DNA of 64,000 nt, from NCBI RefSeq assembly GCF_003725535.1, contig NZ_RJSF01000003.1, positions 124,001 to 188,000 of the forward strand, read 5' to 3'. Shown here one piece after another: positions 57,817 to 64,000 of the stretch (position 1 is the stretch's first letter; every line of letters starts with the position of its first letter). The notes beneath the pieces are model-generated. The model saw only the letters and a program-made list of their open reading frames with translations. It was not told where the DNA came from and made no database searches. The position numbers and the translations under genes were made by a program. This DNA is from Nocardioides pocheonensis (GTDB lineage Bacteria > Actinomycetota > Actinomycetes > Propionibacteriales > Nocardioidaceae).

Positions 57817-59302
57817 CGGGAGCATCCTTCGCCGCCACGGGCTCCACCGGGTCGTCGAGCCGGCCGCCGGTCGACCGCCCACGACGGGCCGAGCGCGCGC
57901 TCCGGCGCTCGATCGCCGCCTCGAGGGCGTCGAGCTCCTCGCCGGCGTACACGGCGATCCGCTGCAGGGACGGGATCGAGTCGCGGCAGCCGGTGAAGCC
58001 GATGTTGAACTGGCCGTCGTAGGAGACCGCGGTGATGTTGAGCGCCTGACCGTTGAAGAGCAGCGACACCGGGTAGATCTCCTCGAGCCGGCTGCCGTCG
58101 AGGTAGCGGGTCTCGGCCGGCCCGGGGACGTTCGAGATCACGACGTTCGACGCCGGTCGGCCGCGCCCGCCGATGCCGAGGATCGCCTGGCTCAGGAACG
58201 GCGCCATGAGCACGGCCGTGTAGGCGTCCATGGCGAGACCGCCGACGTGGGGGAGTCGCTGCTTGCCCAGCCGGGTCGACGCCTTGATCGCACGCATCCG
58301 CTCGACGGGGTCGGCGATGTCCGTGCCCAGCGTCGAGTAGAGGAACGTGATCGCGTTGCCGACCCCGTCGCCCTCCTCGGCGCGCACGGAGACCGGGACG
58401 TTCGCGATCAGCGGCTCCGGGGGGAGCGCGTCCAGCTCGTCGAGGTAGCGGCGGAGCGCACCGCCGCACACGGTCAGGAACACGTCGTTCAGGCTGCCGC
58501 CGGTCGCGTTCGCGGCCTTTCGCAACCGGTCGATCGGGTAGTGCTGGGTGGCGAACCGGCGCGGCGTGTGGATCCGCCCGTTGAACAGGGTCTTCGGTGC
58601 GCGGAACGGTACGGCGCGGGCGGACTCGTTCGTGCCGACCAGGCTCTCGGCGTACGTCCGGCCGAGGGACGACGCGACCTCCACGCCCTCGCCCGCGAGC
58701 CGGAGCAGGGACGGGCCGTCGTGCCGCTCGGCCGCCCGCTGCTCGGGCACCTTCGGCCGGTCCGGCAGGCCCGACTGGTCGGGGCCGCGGGTGCCGACCG
58801 CCCAGGGCGGGAGCATCTCGCGGGCCTCGGGATCGGCGCTCAGGATGCGCTTGAGCAGGCGCACACCGCCCACGCCGTCGATCTGCGAGTGGTGCACCTT
58901 CATGTACATCGACCACTGGCCGCCCTCGAGGCCCTCGATGAGGTGGCACTCCCACAGGGGGTAGCGGCGGTCCATCTTCGCGGAGTGCAGCCGCGAGACC
59001 AGCACGCCGAGCTCCCGCTGGGACCCCGGGCGCGGCAGCGCGGAGTGCCGCAGGTGGTAGTCCAGGTCGATCTCGTCGTCCCCGAGCTCCTGCCAGCTCG
59101 GGACGGGCGTGGCCCGCAGCAGGTAGTTGAACGGCGGCTGGAACTGGTGCACGTCGCGCCAACGGGCGTAGAGCTCCCCGACGAATTCGGGCCGGTCCTC
59201 CGGCACGCTGAACGTGGCCAGCATCGCCACCTGCATCGGCGTGCGGTGCGACTCGGCGTACAGCCAGGCGGAGTCGTTGATCTTCAGGAGTCTGCGGCCC
59301 AC
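57791..59302 (-). CDS. Wax ester synthase/diacylglycerol acyltransferase (WS/DGAT)
   Basis: A 503-residue enzyme that joins acyl-CoA to fatty alcohol or diacylglycerol to make storage lipid. The catalytic motif HHxxxDG is 'HHSQIDG' at residues 137-143, and the second family motif is 'NVVISNVPGPAETRYLDGSR'. The C-terminal tail of about 40 residues is Arg/Ser/Asp rich and variable. ATG at 59302, first codons 'MGRRLLKINDSAWLYAE'. It stands opposite the SDR. It likely localises to the inner membrane face and lipid droplets, as in Mycobacterium and Rhodococcus. Confidence 0.94.
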   Translation of the reverse strand: MGRRLLKINDSAWLYAESHRTPMQVAMLATFSVPEDRPEFVGELYARWRDVHQFQPPFNYLLRATPVPSWQELGDDEIDLDYHLRHSALPRPGSQRELGVLVSRLHSAKMDRRYPLWECHLIEGLEGGQWSMYMKVHHSQIDGVGGVRLLKRILSADPEAREMLPPWAVGTRGPDQSGLPDRPKVPEQRAAERHDGPSLLRLAGEGVEVASSLGRTYAESLVGTNESARAVPFRAPKTLFNGRIHTPRRFATQHYPIDRLRKAANATGGSLNDVFLTVCGGALRRYLDELDALPPEPLIANVPVSVRAEEGDGVGNAITFLYSTLGTDIADPVERMRAIKASTRLGKQRLPHVGGLAMDAYTAVLMAPFLSQAILGIGGRGRPASNVVISNVPGPAETRYLDGSRLEEIYPVSLLFNGQALNITAVSYDGQFNIGFTGCRDSIPSLQRIAVYAGEELDALEAAIERRSARSARRGRSTGGRLDDPVEPVAAKDAPVSATRTSG

Positions 59303-59413
59303 AGCCGCACCCTAGGGCGGATGCGTCTCGCTGGACAGGCCCGGAAGGCGTTTGACCCCCGCCGGCACACACCGCGATTCTGGCGGGGTCCCGACCAGAC
59401 CCTGGAGGCCGCC

Positions 59414-59776
59414 GTGGCCGTGTGCCGCTACCTCGTCACCGACGTCGACGCGTCCGTCGCCTTCTACACGAAGCTCGGGTTCGCGGCCGAGCAGCAGTTC
59501 GGTCCGGCGATGGCGATCATGCGCCGCGACGACCTCGTGCTGTGGCTCGCCGGCCCGGACGCCTCGGCTGCCCGGCCGATGCCCGACGGCCGCCGGCCCG
59601 AGCCGGGCGGCTGGAACCGCTTCGTCGTCACCGTCGACGACCTCCCCGCCACGGTCGAGGAGCTGCGGGCCGCGGGCGTGGCCTTCCGCAACGACGTCGT
59701 CACCGGCCCGGGCGGCAAGCAGATCCTCTGCGAGGACCCGTCGGGCAACGTCGTGGAGCTCTTCCAGCCGGCCTGA
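59414..59776 (+). CDS. VOC family (glyoxalase/bleomycin-resistance fold) protein
   Basis: A 120-residue vicinal-oxygen-chelate protein with two beta-alpha-beta-beta-beta modules: 'VDASVAFYTKLGFAAEQQFG' and 'VVTVDDLPATVEELRAAGVA', ending 'CEDPSGNVVELFQ' with the usual metal-ligand Glu. Function is unknown; the fold covers dioxygenases, isomerases and antibiotic-binding proteins. GTG 59414 follows GGAGG at 59404-59408; a GTG at 59420 is possible. Its stop is four bases from the convergent otsA stop. Confidence 0.8.
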   Translation: MAVCRYLVTDVDASVAFYTKLGFAAEQQFGPAMAIMRRDDLVLWLAGPDASAARPMPDGRRPEPGGWNRFVVTVDDLPATVEELRAAGVAFRNDVVTGPGGKQILCEDPSGNVVELFQPA

Positions 59777-59780
59777 CCGG

Positions 59781-61262
59781 TCAGGCGCGCTTGACCGGGC
59801 GGAGGTGCTTGTCGTGCGCGGGCCGCGGCGTGGTGAGCTCGGTGAGGAACGCGTTCGCCCAGTTGGCGACGTCGTTCTCGGCGACCGTGCGGCGCATCGC
59901 GCGCATCCGGCGGCCCAGGTCCTTCGGGTCGGCGCGGTACGCCGCCAGCATCTGGGCCTTCATGCCGTTGATGTCGTAGGGGTTCACGAGGAACGCCTGC
60001 CGGAGCTCCTCGGCGGCCCCGGCGAACTCCGAGAGCACCAGCGCGCCGTCCTCGTGGAGGCGGCAGGCGACGTATTCCTTCGCGACGAGGTTCATGCCGT
60101 CGCGGAACGGCGTGACCACCATGATGTCGCAGGCGACGAAGAGCGCGGCCATCTCCGACTGCGGGAAGGACGCGTTGAGGTAGGAGATCGCCGGGCGGCC
60201 GATCCGGCCGAGGTCGCCGTTGATGTGGCCGACCAGCCGGTCGGTCTCGTCGCGGAGCTTGCGGTACTGGTCCACCCGCTCGCGCGAGGGGCTCGCCACC
60301 TGCACGAACGTCGCCTCCTCGACGCTGAAGTGGCCGTCGTGGATCAGCTCGCTGAACGCGCGCATGCGGGCGTAGATGCCCTTGGTGTAGTCGAGCCGGT
60401 CGATGCCGAGGAAGATCCGGCGCGGGTTGCCCAGGTCGTCGCGGATCTGTTTCGCCCGTGCCTGGACGCCCGGTGACGCCGCCAGCTTCTCGAACTGGGC
60501 GGTGTCGATCGAGATCGGAAACGCCTTGGCGACGACGGTGCGGCCGTCGGGGAGGTACACCGTGTCGCGGTGGGTCTTGTGCCCGACGCGTTGCCGCACC
60601 AGCCTGATGAAGTTCTGAGCGGCGCCGGAGAGCTGGAAGCCGACCAGGTCCGCGCCGAGCAGGCCCTCGAGCAGCTCGCGCCGCCACGGGAGCTGGGAGA
60701 ACAGCTCGGCCGGCGGGAACGGGATGTGCAGGAAGAAGCCGATCCGCAGGTCGCTGCGGAGCTCGCGCAGCAGGCTCGGCACGAGCTGGAGCTGGTAGTC
60801 CTGGACCCAGACGGTCGCGCCCTCGGCCGCCACCTCGGCGGCGGTCTCGGCGAAGCGGCGGTTCACCGCGACGTACGCGTCCCACCACTCGCGGTGGAAC
60901 TCCGGCTTCGCGACCAGGTCGTGGTACAGCGGCCAGAGGGTGGCGTTGGAGAACCCCTCGTAGTACTCCTCGTACTCCTGCTGGGAGATCCCGATCGGCA
61001 CCAGCGTGATGCCGTCGTGCTCGAAGATCTCGCACTCCTCCATGACGTCGCCGGGCCAGCCGATCCAGGCGCCGCGGTTCGCGGCCATGACCGGCGCGAG
61101 CGCGCTCACGAGACCGCCGGGCGACCGGCGCCAGTCCTCGGAGCCGTCGGCGTGGACCACGCGGTCGACCGGGAGACGGTTGGCCAGGACGACGAGCTCG
61201 GCACGCACGTCGCCGGGGCTGCGTCGCCGCCGAGACCTCGTCACGACCCCCACCCTATGCAT
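59781..61262 (-). CDS. otsA: Trehalose-6-phosphate synthase
   Basis: A 493-residue GT-B glycosyltransferase that joins glucose from UDP- or ADP-glucose to glucose-6-phosphate. Hallmarks are 'VVLANRLPVDRVV', 'VWVQDYQLQLVPSLLRELR', 'GFFLHIPFPPAELF', 'GIDRLDYTKGIYARMRAF' and 'VVTPFRDGMNLVAKEYVA', all intact. It is encoded near otsB (62228-63070, plus strand) but divergent from the intervening DUF3263 gene. The ATG at 61262 has no ribosome binding site; a GTG at 61244 is preceded by AGGGTGGGG and is a strong alternative. Trehalose protects against osmotic and drying stress. Confidence 0.95.
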   Translation of the reverse strand: MHRVGVVTRSRRRRSPGDVRAELVVLANRLPVDRVVHADGSEDWRRSPGGLVSALAPVMAANRGAWIGWPGDVMEECEIFEHDGITLVPIGISQQEYEEYYEGFSNATLWPLYHDLVAKPEFHREWWDAYVAVNRRFAETAAEVAAEGATVWVQDYQLQLVPSLLRELRSDLRIGFFLHIPFPPAELFSQLPWRRELLEGLLGADLVGFQLSGAAQNFIRLVRQRVGHKTHRDTVYLPDGRTVVAKAFPISIDTAQFEKLAASPGVQARAKQIRDDLGNPRRIFLGIDRLDYTKGIYARMRAFSELIHDGHFSVEEATFVQVASPSRERVDQYRKLRDETDRLVGHINGDLGRIGRPAISYLNASFPQSEMAALFVACDIMVVTPFRDGMNLVAKEYVACRLHEDGALVLSEFAGAAEELRQAFLVNPYDINGMKAQMLAAYRADPKDLGRRMRAMRRTVAENDVANWANAFLTELTTPRPAHDKHLRPVKRA

Positions 61263-61306
61263 CGCCGCGCCGGCCGCGACCGGCCCGCCCCGACTCGGCG
61301 GTTCAA

Positions 61307-61336
61307 ATGACATCGTTGTTGTTTGTCGCCTACGAT
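61307..61336 (+). promoter_or_regulatory. Sigma-A-type promoter before the DUF3263 gene
   Basis: ATGACA (61307-61312), an 18-bp spacer, and TACGAT (61331-61336) fit the TTGACA/TANNNT primary sigma pattern, 42 bp before the ATG at 61378. The -35 matches five of six bases and the -10 is common in actinobacteria. Confidence 0.5.
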
Positions 61337-61377
61337 GAACACAGCCCCGCAGTACCCAGCCCGAGGAGTCGACGACC

Positions 61378-61671
61378 ATGGTCGCCAGTCACGCACTCAA
61401 CTCCCAACCCGATGAGTCGGGTCGGCTGTCCGAGCGTGACCGCAGCATCCTCGACTTCGAGCGCCAGTGGTGGAAGTACGCCGGCGCGAAGGAGAGCGCG
61501 GTCCGCGAGAAGTTCGACATGAGCTCGACCCGCTACTACCAGGTGCTGAACGCCCTGATCGACCGTCCCGAGGCGCTCGAGCACGACCCGCTGCTGGTCC
61601 GCCGGCTCCGCCGCCTGCGCGCGACCCGCCAGCGTCAGCGCTCGGCCCGCCGACTCGGCTTCGAGCTCTGA
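61378..61671 (+). CDS. DUF3263 protein
   Basis: A 97-residue small actinobacterial protein. The body is 'LSERDRSILDFERQWWKYAG' followed by 'KFDMSSTRYYQVLNALIDRP' and a basic end ('RRLRRLRATRQRQRSARR'). The middle is helix-turn-helix-like, so DNA binding is possible, but the role of the family is unknown. GAGGAG precedes the ATG. It lies between otsA and otsB, and it is followed nine bases later by the LytR_C gene, probably one transcript. A plausible role is transcription or nucleoid regulation of envelope genes. Confidence 0.82.
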   Translation: MVASHALNSQPDESGRLSERDRSILDFERQWWKYAGAKESAVREKFDMSSTRYYQVLNALIDRPEALEHDPLLVRRLRRLRATRQRQRSARRLGFEL

Positions 61672-61679
61672 GCCTGCCG

Positions 61680-62198
61680 ATGGCATCGGGCCGGGGCGAG
61701 CACAGGCGCGACGAGCGCGGGCTCGTCCTGCCGACCCGGCTCATGGTGTTCAGCATCTCCGCGGTGGTCCTGGCCGGCCTCGCCTTCGTGGCGACCCAGC
61801 ACGACCGCGGCCCCGACACCGCGACCCCGGCGGCGGTGACCCGCCCGAAGCCGACCCCGTCCGCGGTCACCACCACGGTCCCGGTCGCGCCGACCACCAC
61901 GCCGGCGGCCAAGCCGGCCGTCCGGCGCGGCTCGGTGTACGTCGTGGTCTTCAACAACTCCAACGTCAAGGGCCTCGCCGGCAAGACCGCCACCCGGGCC
62001 CAGCGTGCCGGCTGGAACGTCGTGGCGACGGACAACTGGTACGGCACCGTCGACACCAGCACGGTGTACTTCCCGCCCCGTCTCAAGGCGGCGGGCGCGC
62101 TCCTTGCGAAGGACCTCGGGATCACCCGCGTGAAGCCGGCGATCGCCCCGATGCGCACCGACCGGCTCACGGTGATCCTGACCGGCGACTTCCACTGA
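61680..62198 (+). CDS. LytR C-terminal-domain membrane protein
   Basis: A 172-residue protein: a short charged N-terminus, one membrane helix at about residues 23-42 ('LMVFSISAVVLAGLAFVAT'), a Pro/Thr-rich linker and an external LytR_C domain ('VYVVVFNNSNVKGLAGKTAT', ending 'RTDRLTVILTGDF'). LytR_C domains are found at the end of LytR-CpsA-Psr cell-wall ligases; alone, their function is unknown. It is likely part of the cell envelope machinery. It follows the DUF3263 gene by eight bases and precedes otsB by 29 bp. Confidence 0.8.
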   Translation: MASGRGEHRRDERGLVLPTRLMVFSISAVVLAGLAFVATQHDRGPDTATPAAVTRPKPTPSAVTTTVPVAPTTTPAAKPAVRRGSVYVVVFNNSNVKGLAGKTATRAQRAGWNVVATDNWYGTVDTSTVYFPPRLKAAGALLAKDLGITRVKPAIAPMRTDRLTVILTGDFH

Positions 62199-62227
62199 TC
62201 CCGGCCCGCTCTGGTTGAGTGGACCTC

Positions 62228-63070
62228 ATGGAGCAGCCCCACTCCGCCTCGGCGAGCCCGGAGTACGCCGCGCTCCTCCGGGCCGGCGACCGGCTCCTGG
62301 TCGCCCTCGACTTCGACGGCACGCTCGCGCCGATCGTCGAGAACCCCGACGTGGCGCTGATCCACCCCGAGGCGCCCGAGGTCCTCGCCGGCCTGTCCGC
62401 GCAGGTCCGCGCGGTCGCGGTGGTGACCGGCCGCCCCGCCCGACAGGTGCTCGCGCTCGGCGGCCTCGACGACGTCGGCGACGCGATCGGCGAGTCCGGT
62501 CGTGAGCTGGTCGTGCTCGGCCAGTACGGCAACGAGCGCTGGTCCTCGAACGCCCGCCGCGTGGTCTCCCCGAAGCCGCCGGCCGGGCTGGCCAGCCTGA
62601 TCGGCGACCTGCCCCGGCTGCTGCGGCGCGCCGACGCCGCGGAGGCCTGGATCGAGGAGAAGGGCCTGGCCGTGGCGGTGCACACCCGCCGCATGGCCGA
62701 CCCGCGAGGCGCCTTCGAACGCCTGCTCCCCGTGCTCACCGACGCCGCCAAGACGCGCAACCTCACCCTGGAGCCGGGGCGCATGGTGATCGAGATCCGC
62801 TCCAGCGGCATGGACAAGGGCGTGGCCCTGCGCCGCCTCGTCGAGGAGTACGACGCGCAGGGCGTGCTGTTCGTCGGCGACGACCTCGGCGACGTACCGG
62901 CGTTCGAGGCGGTCGCCGCGCTCCGTCGCGAGGGCATGCCGACCCTGCTCGTCTGCTCCGGCTCGGACGAGGAGTCCACCCTGCGCGACCTCGCCGACCT
63001 GGTCGTCGCAGGGCCGGACGGCGTCATGGAATTCCTGCGGCGGCTGACCGCCGACCTGGCCCGGGACTGA
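62228..63070 (+). CDS. otsB: Trehalose-6-phosphate phosphatase
   Basis: A 280-residue HAD-superfamily phosphatase that releases trehalose from trehalose-6-phosphate. The nucleophile motif is 'VALDFDGTLAPIVENP' (DxDGT). The Lys motif is in 'RSSGMDKGVALRRLVEEYDA' and the last Asp pair is in 'VLFVGDDLGDVPAFEAV'. A GTG at 62219 would add three residues; ATG 62228 is my choice. It completes the otsA/otsB pathway, although otsA is on the other strand, with the DUF3263 and LytR_C genes between. It ends 91 bp before the riboswitch. Confidence 0.93.
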   Translation: MEQPHSASASPEYAALLRAGDRLLVALDFDGTLAPIVENPDVALIHPEAPEVLAGLSAQVRAVAVVTGRPARQVLALGGLDDVGDAIGESGRELVVLGQYGNERWSSNARRVVSPKPPAGLASLIGDLPRLLRRADAAEAWIEEKGLAVAVHTRRMADPRGAFERLLPVLTDAAKTRNLTLEPGRMVIEIRSSGMDKGVALRRLVEEYDAQGVLFVGDDLGDVPAFEAVAALRREGMPTLLVCSGSDEESTLRDLADLVVAGPDGVMEFLRRLTADLARD

Positions 63071-63092
63071 GCTCCGCGGCCTGCCCGCGGTC

Positions 63093-63108
63093 CGAGACAT
63101 GCGTCTCG
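63093..63108 (+). terminator. Hairpin after otsB
   Basis: CGAGAC-ATGC-GTCTCG forms a 6-bp stem with a 4-nt loop, 23 bp past the otsB stop and 54 bp before the riboswitch. It may end the otsB transcript, though no T-run follows; it could also be an operator. Confidence 0.35.
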
Positions 63109-63161
63109 AATGTCGGAATCGATGTGCACATTCTGAGACGGATCTCTACGCTGGAGCACAG

Positions 63162-63307
63162 CTCATCGAGAGGGACTGAGGGATACGGCCCGTTGAAGTC
63201 CCGGCAACCGCCGCGCGAGCCTCCGACCGCCACCGTCGTGGCCCGGATCCGCGGGGTGTGGTGCCAAATCCGTCCCGAGCCGAGAGTCGGCCCCCGGGGA
63301 AGATGAG
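63162..63307 (+). ncRNA. SAM-I riboswitch (S box) before thrC
   Basis: The SAM-I core is visible in order: P1 left arm CTCATC (63162-63167), GAGAGGGA, CGGCCCGTTGAAG (63187-63198), CCGGCAACC (63201-63209), GGTGCCAAATCC (63260-63271), GAAGATGAG with P1 right arm GATGAG (63302-63307). This matches the S-box consensus, not SAM-IV. It is followed at once by AAGGAGGCCTCCTT (63308-63321), a perfect palindrome that contains the ribosome binding site and the first two bases of the TTG start. That suggests SAM control of thrC translation rather than transcription. Confidence 0.88.
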
Positions 63308-63321
63308 AAGGAGGCCTCCTT
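63308..63321 (+). promoter_or_regulatory. Ribosome binding site in a palindrome
   Basis: AAGGAGG-CCTCCTT overlaps the Shine-Dalgarno sequence (63308-63314) and reaches into the thrC TTG start (63320-63322). A hairpin with stem AAGGA/TCCTT and loop GGCC would hide it. The downstream half can also pair with the ribosome binding site, so it is a likely expression platform for the adjoining riboswitch. Confidence 0.6.
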
Positions 63322-64000
63322 GAGCACGGGAACATCGAAAACCGGCACCACGACTCAGGTCCACGAGACCTCGGGGGGCACCGTCCTCCGTGAGGGCGCG
63401 TTCGGCAACGCGAGAGGCCTGGTCTGTCGCGAGTGCGGCGCGACCCAGCCGCTCGGGCCGCACTACGCCTGTCTGGAGTGCTTCGGACCCCTGGAGATCG
63501 CCTACGACTTCCCCGAGGTCACCCGCGAGCAGATCGAGGCCGGCCCGCGCAACATCTGGCGCTACAAGGCGCTGCTGCCCGTGCCCGACGACATCGAGTC
63601 CTCCCCGAACACCGAGCCGGGGTTCACCCGGCTGCTCTGGGCCGAGAACCTCGGCCGCGAGCTCGGCATCACGACCCTGTGGGTCAAGGACGACTCGACC
63701 AACCCGACCAACTCCTTCAAGGACCGGGTCGTGGCGTGCGCGCTGAGCGCGGCGGTGGAGTTCGGCTCGAAGGTGTTCGCCTGTCCCTCGACGGGCAACC
63801 TCGCCAACGCGGTGGCCGCGGCCGGCGCGCGGGCCGGGATCAAGACGGTCGTGTTCATCCCGAGCAACCTCGAGCACCCCAAGCAGGTCAACTCCGCGAT
63901 CTTCACCGACTCCCTGGTCGCCGTCGAGGGCAACTACGACGACGTCAACCGGCTCGCGTCGGAGATCGCCGGCGAGGAGGACGGCTGGGCGTTCGTGAAC
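63320..64000 (+). CDS. thrC: Threonine synthase, 3' truncated
   Basis: The first 227 residues of a PLP-dependent threonine synthase, which converts O-phosphohomoserine to threonine. A zinc-ribbon-like N-terminus ('LVCRECGATQPLG', 'YACLECFGPLEIAYDFPEVT') is typical of this family, followed by 'LWVKDDSTNPTNSFKDRVVA' with the PLP Lys and 'CPSTGNLANAVAAAGARAGI' for phosphate binding. The window ends within the PLP domain. The start is a TTG at 63320, with no in-frame ATG or GTG before the conserved part; AAGGAGG lies five bases upstream. The gene is controlled by a SAM-I riboswitch. Confidence 0.93.
   Translation, partial: MSTGTSKTGTTTQVHETSGGTVLREGAFGNARGLVCRECGATQPLGPHYACLECFGPLEIAYDFPEVTREQIEAGPRNIWRYKALLPVPDDIESSPNTEPGFTRLLWAENLGRELGITTLWVKDDSTNPTNSFKDRVVACALSAAVEFGSKVFACPSTGNLANAVAAAGARAGIKTVVFIPSNLEHPKQVNSAIFTDSLVAVEGNYDDVNRLASEIAGEEDGWAFVN

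Noticed and set aside
63162-63307. SAM-IV riboswitch
   Set aside because: The order and sequence of core elements (GGCCCG, CCGGCAACC, GGTGCCAAATCC and P1 arms) fit SAM-I, not SAM-IV.
1-64000. tRNA, rRNA, prophage, insertion sequence or toxin-antitoxin genes
   Set aside because: I looked for tRNA-like T-loop/CCA motifs, transposase DDE motifs, integrase Arg-His-Arg-Tyr patterns and paired small antitoxin genes, and saw none. A search program would be more reliable for tRNAs.

Overview
The window is high-GC, densely packed chromosomal DNA from an actinobacterium, most likely a Nocardioides-like member of the Nocardioidaceae. The evidence is GTG/TTG starts, ATGA and GTGA gene overlaps, strong AGGAGG ribosome binding sites, many acyl-CoA dehydrogenases and TetR regulators, a mycothiol-type enzyme, WS/DGAT, a DUF3263 protein, GAF-ANTAR, fused isobutyryl-CoA mutase, and dispersed 'CTCAACCACC/GGTGGTTGAG' palindromes. 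No species was matched by search. I see no rRNA, tRNA, transposase, integrase or CRISPR array. Both ends cut through genes: an NTF2-like protein on the left and threonine synthase on the right.

Layout. 1-3.3 kb: an oxidoreductase operon (NTF2-like, Zn-alcohol dehydrogenase, MDR reductase, SDR). 3.5-11 kb: a membrane protein, a chemoreceptor, three TetR regulators, an SPW membrane protein, a GAF-ANTAR regulator and an aldo/keto reductase facing its own TetR. 11-27.4 kb: a large acyl-CoA catabolic island with four acyl-CoA dehydrogenases, two APH-like kinases, MaoC, enoyl-CoA hydratase, a DUF35 plus thiolase-fold pair, two SDRs, a CoA ligase, a TetR, an EthD protein and an MBL hydrolase. 27.5-31.5 kb: icmF and a BtuF-like protein. 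31.6-38 kb: a large membrane protein, an NrtR-type Nudix regulator facing an SPFH plus NAD-kinase-like operon, and small membrane proteins. 38-41.1 kb: two HPF-like proteins and a sulfur trio (DsrE-like, DsrC/TusE-like, SQR-like). 41.3-48.2 kb: YCII plus ECF sigma, ohr/ohrR, pdxY, a GMC oxidoreductase and a LigB-type dioxygenase. 48.4-64 kb: ung, a ligase-less LigD, an S1P-lyase-like PLP enzyme with a transporter, two SGNH lipoproteins (one without its serine), an alpha/beta hydrolase, WS/DGAT, otsA, DUF3263, LytR_C, otsB, then a SAM-I riboswitch and thrC.

How the genes fit together. In the 11-27 kb island a 13-bp element, TGAA-N5-TTCA, recurs before the divergent NTF2/dehydrogenase genes, before the hydratase operon, before the TetR gene and before the EthD operon. 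This suggests one regulon run by the TetR at 24933-25556. Two kinase-dehydrogenase pairs inside it resemble the ACAD10/ACAD11 and LvaA/LvaC systems, which remove a 4-hydroxyl group by phosphorylation and elimination. The DUF35/thiolase pair looks like an Ltp2-type retro-aldolase. Together they predict breakdown of a hydroxylated or branched acyl chain of unknown identity.

The most system-like unexplained unit is the Nudix-regulator/SPFH/NAD-kinase-like cassette at 33.7-36.4 kb, with two matched 21-bp operators in its divergent promoter. Other notable points are a SAM-I riboswitch on a TTG-started thrC whose ribosome binding site lies in a palindrome, and a dispersed repeat read in frame inside icmF.
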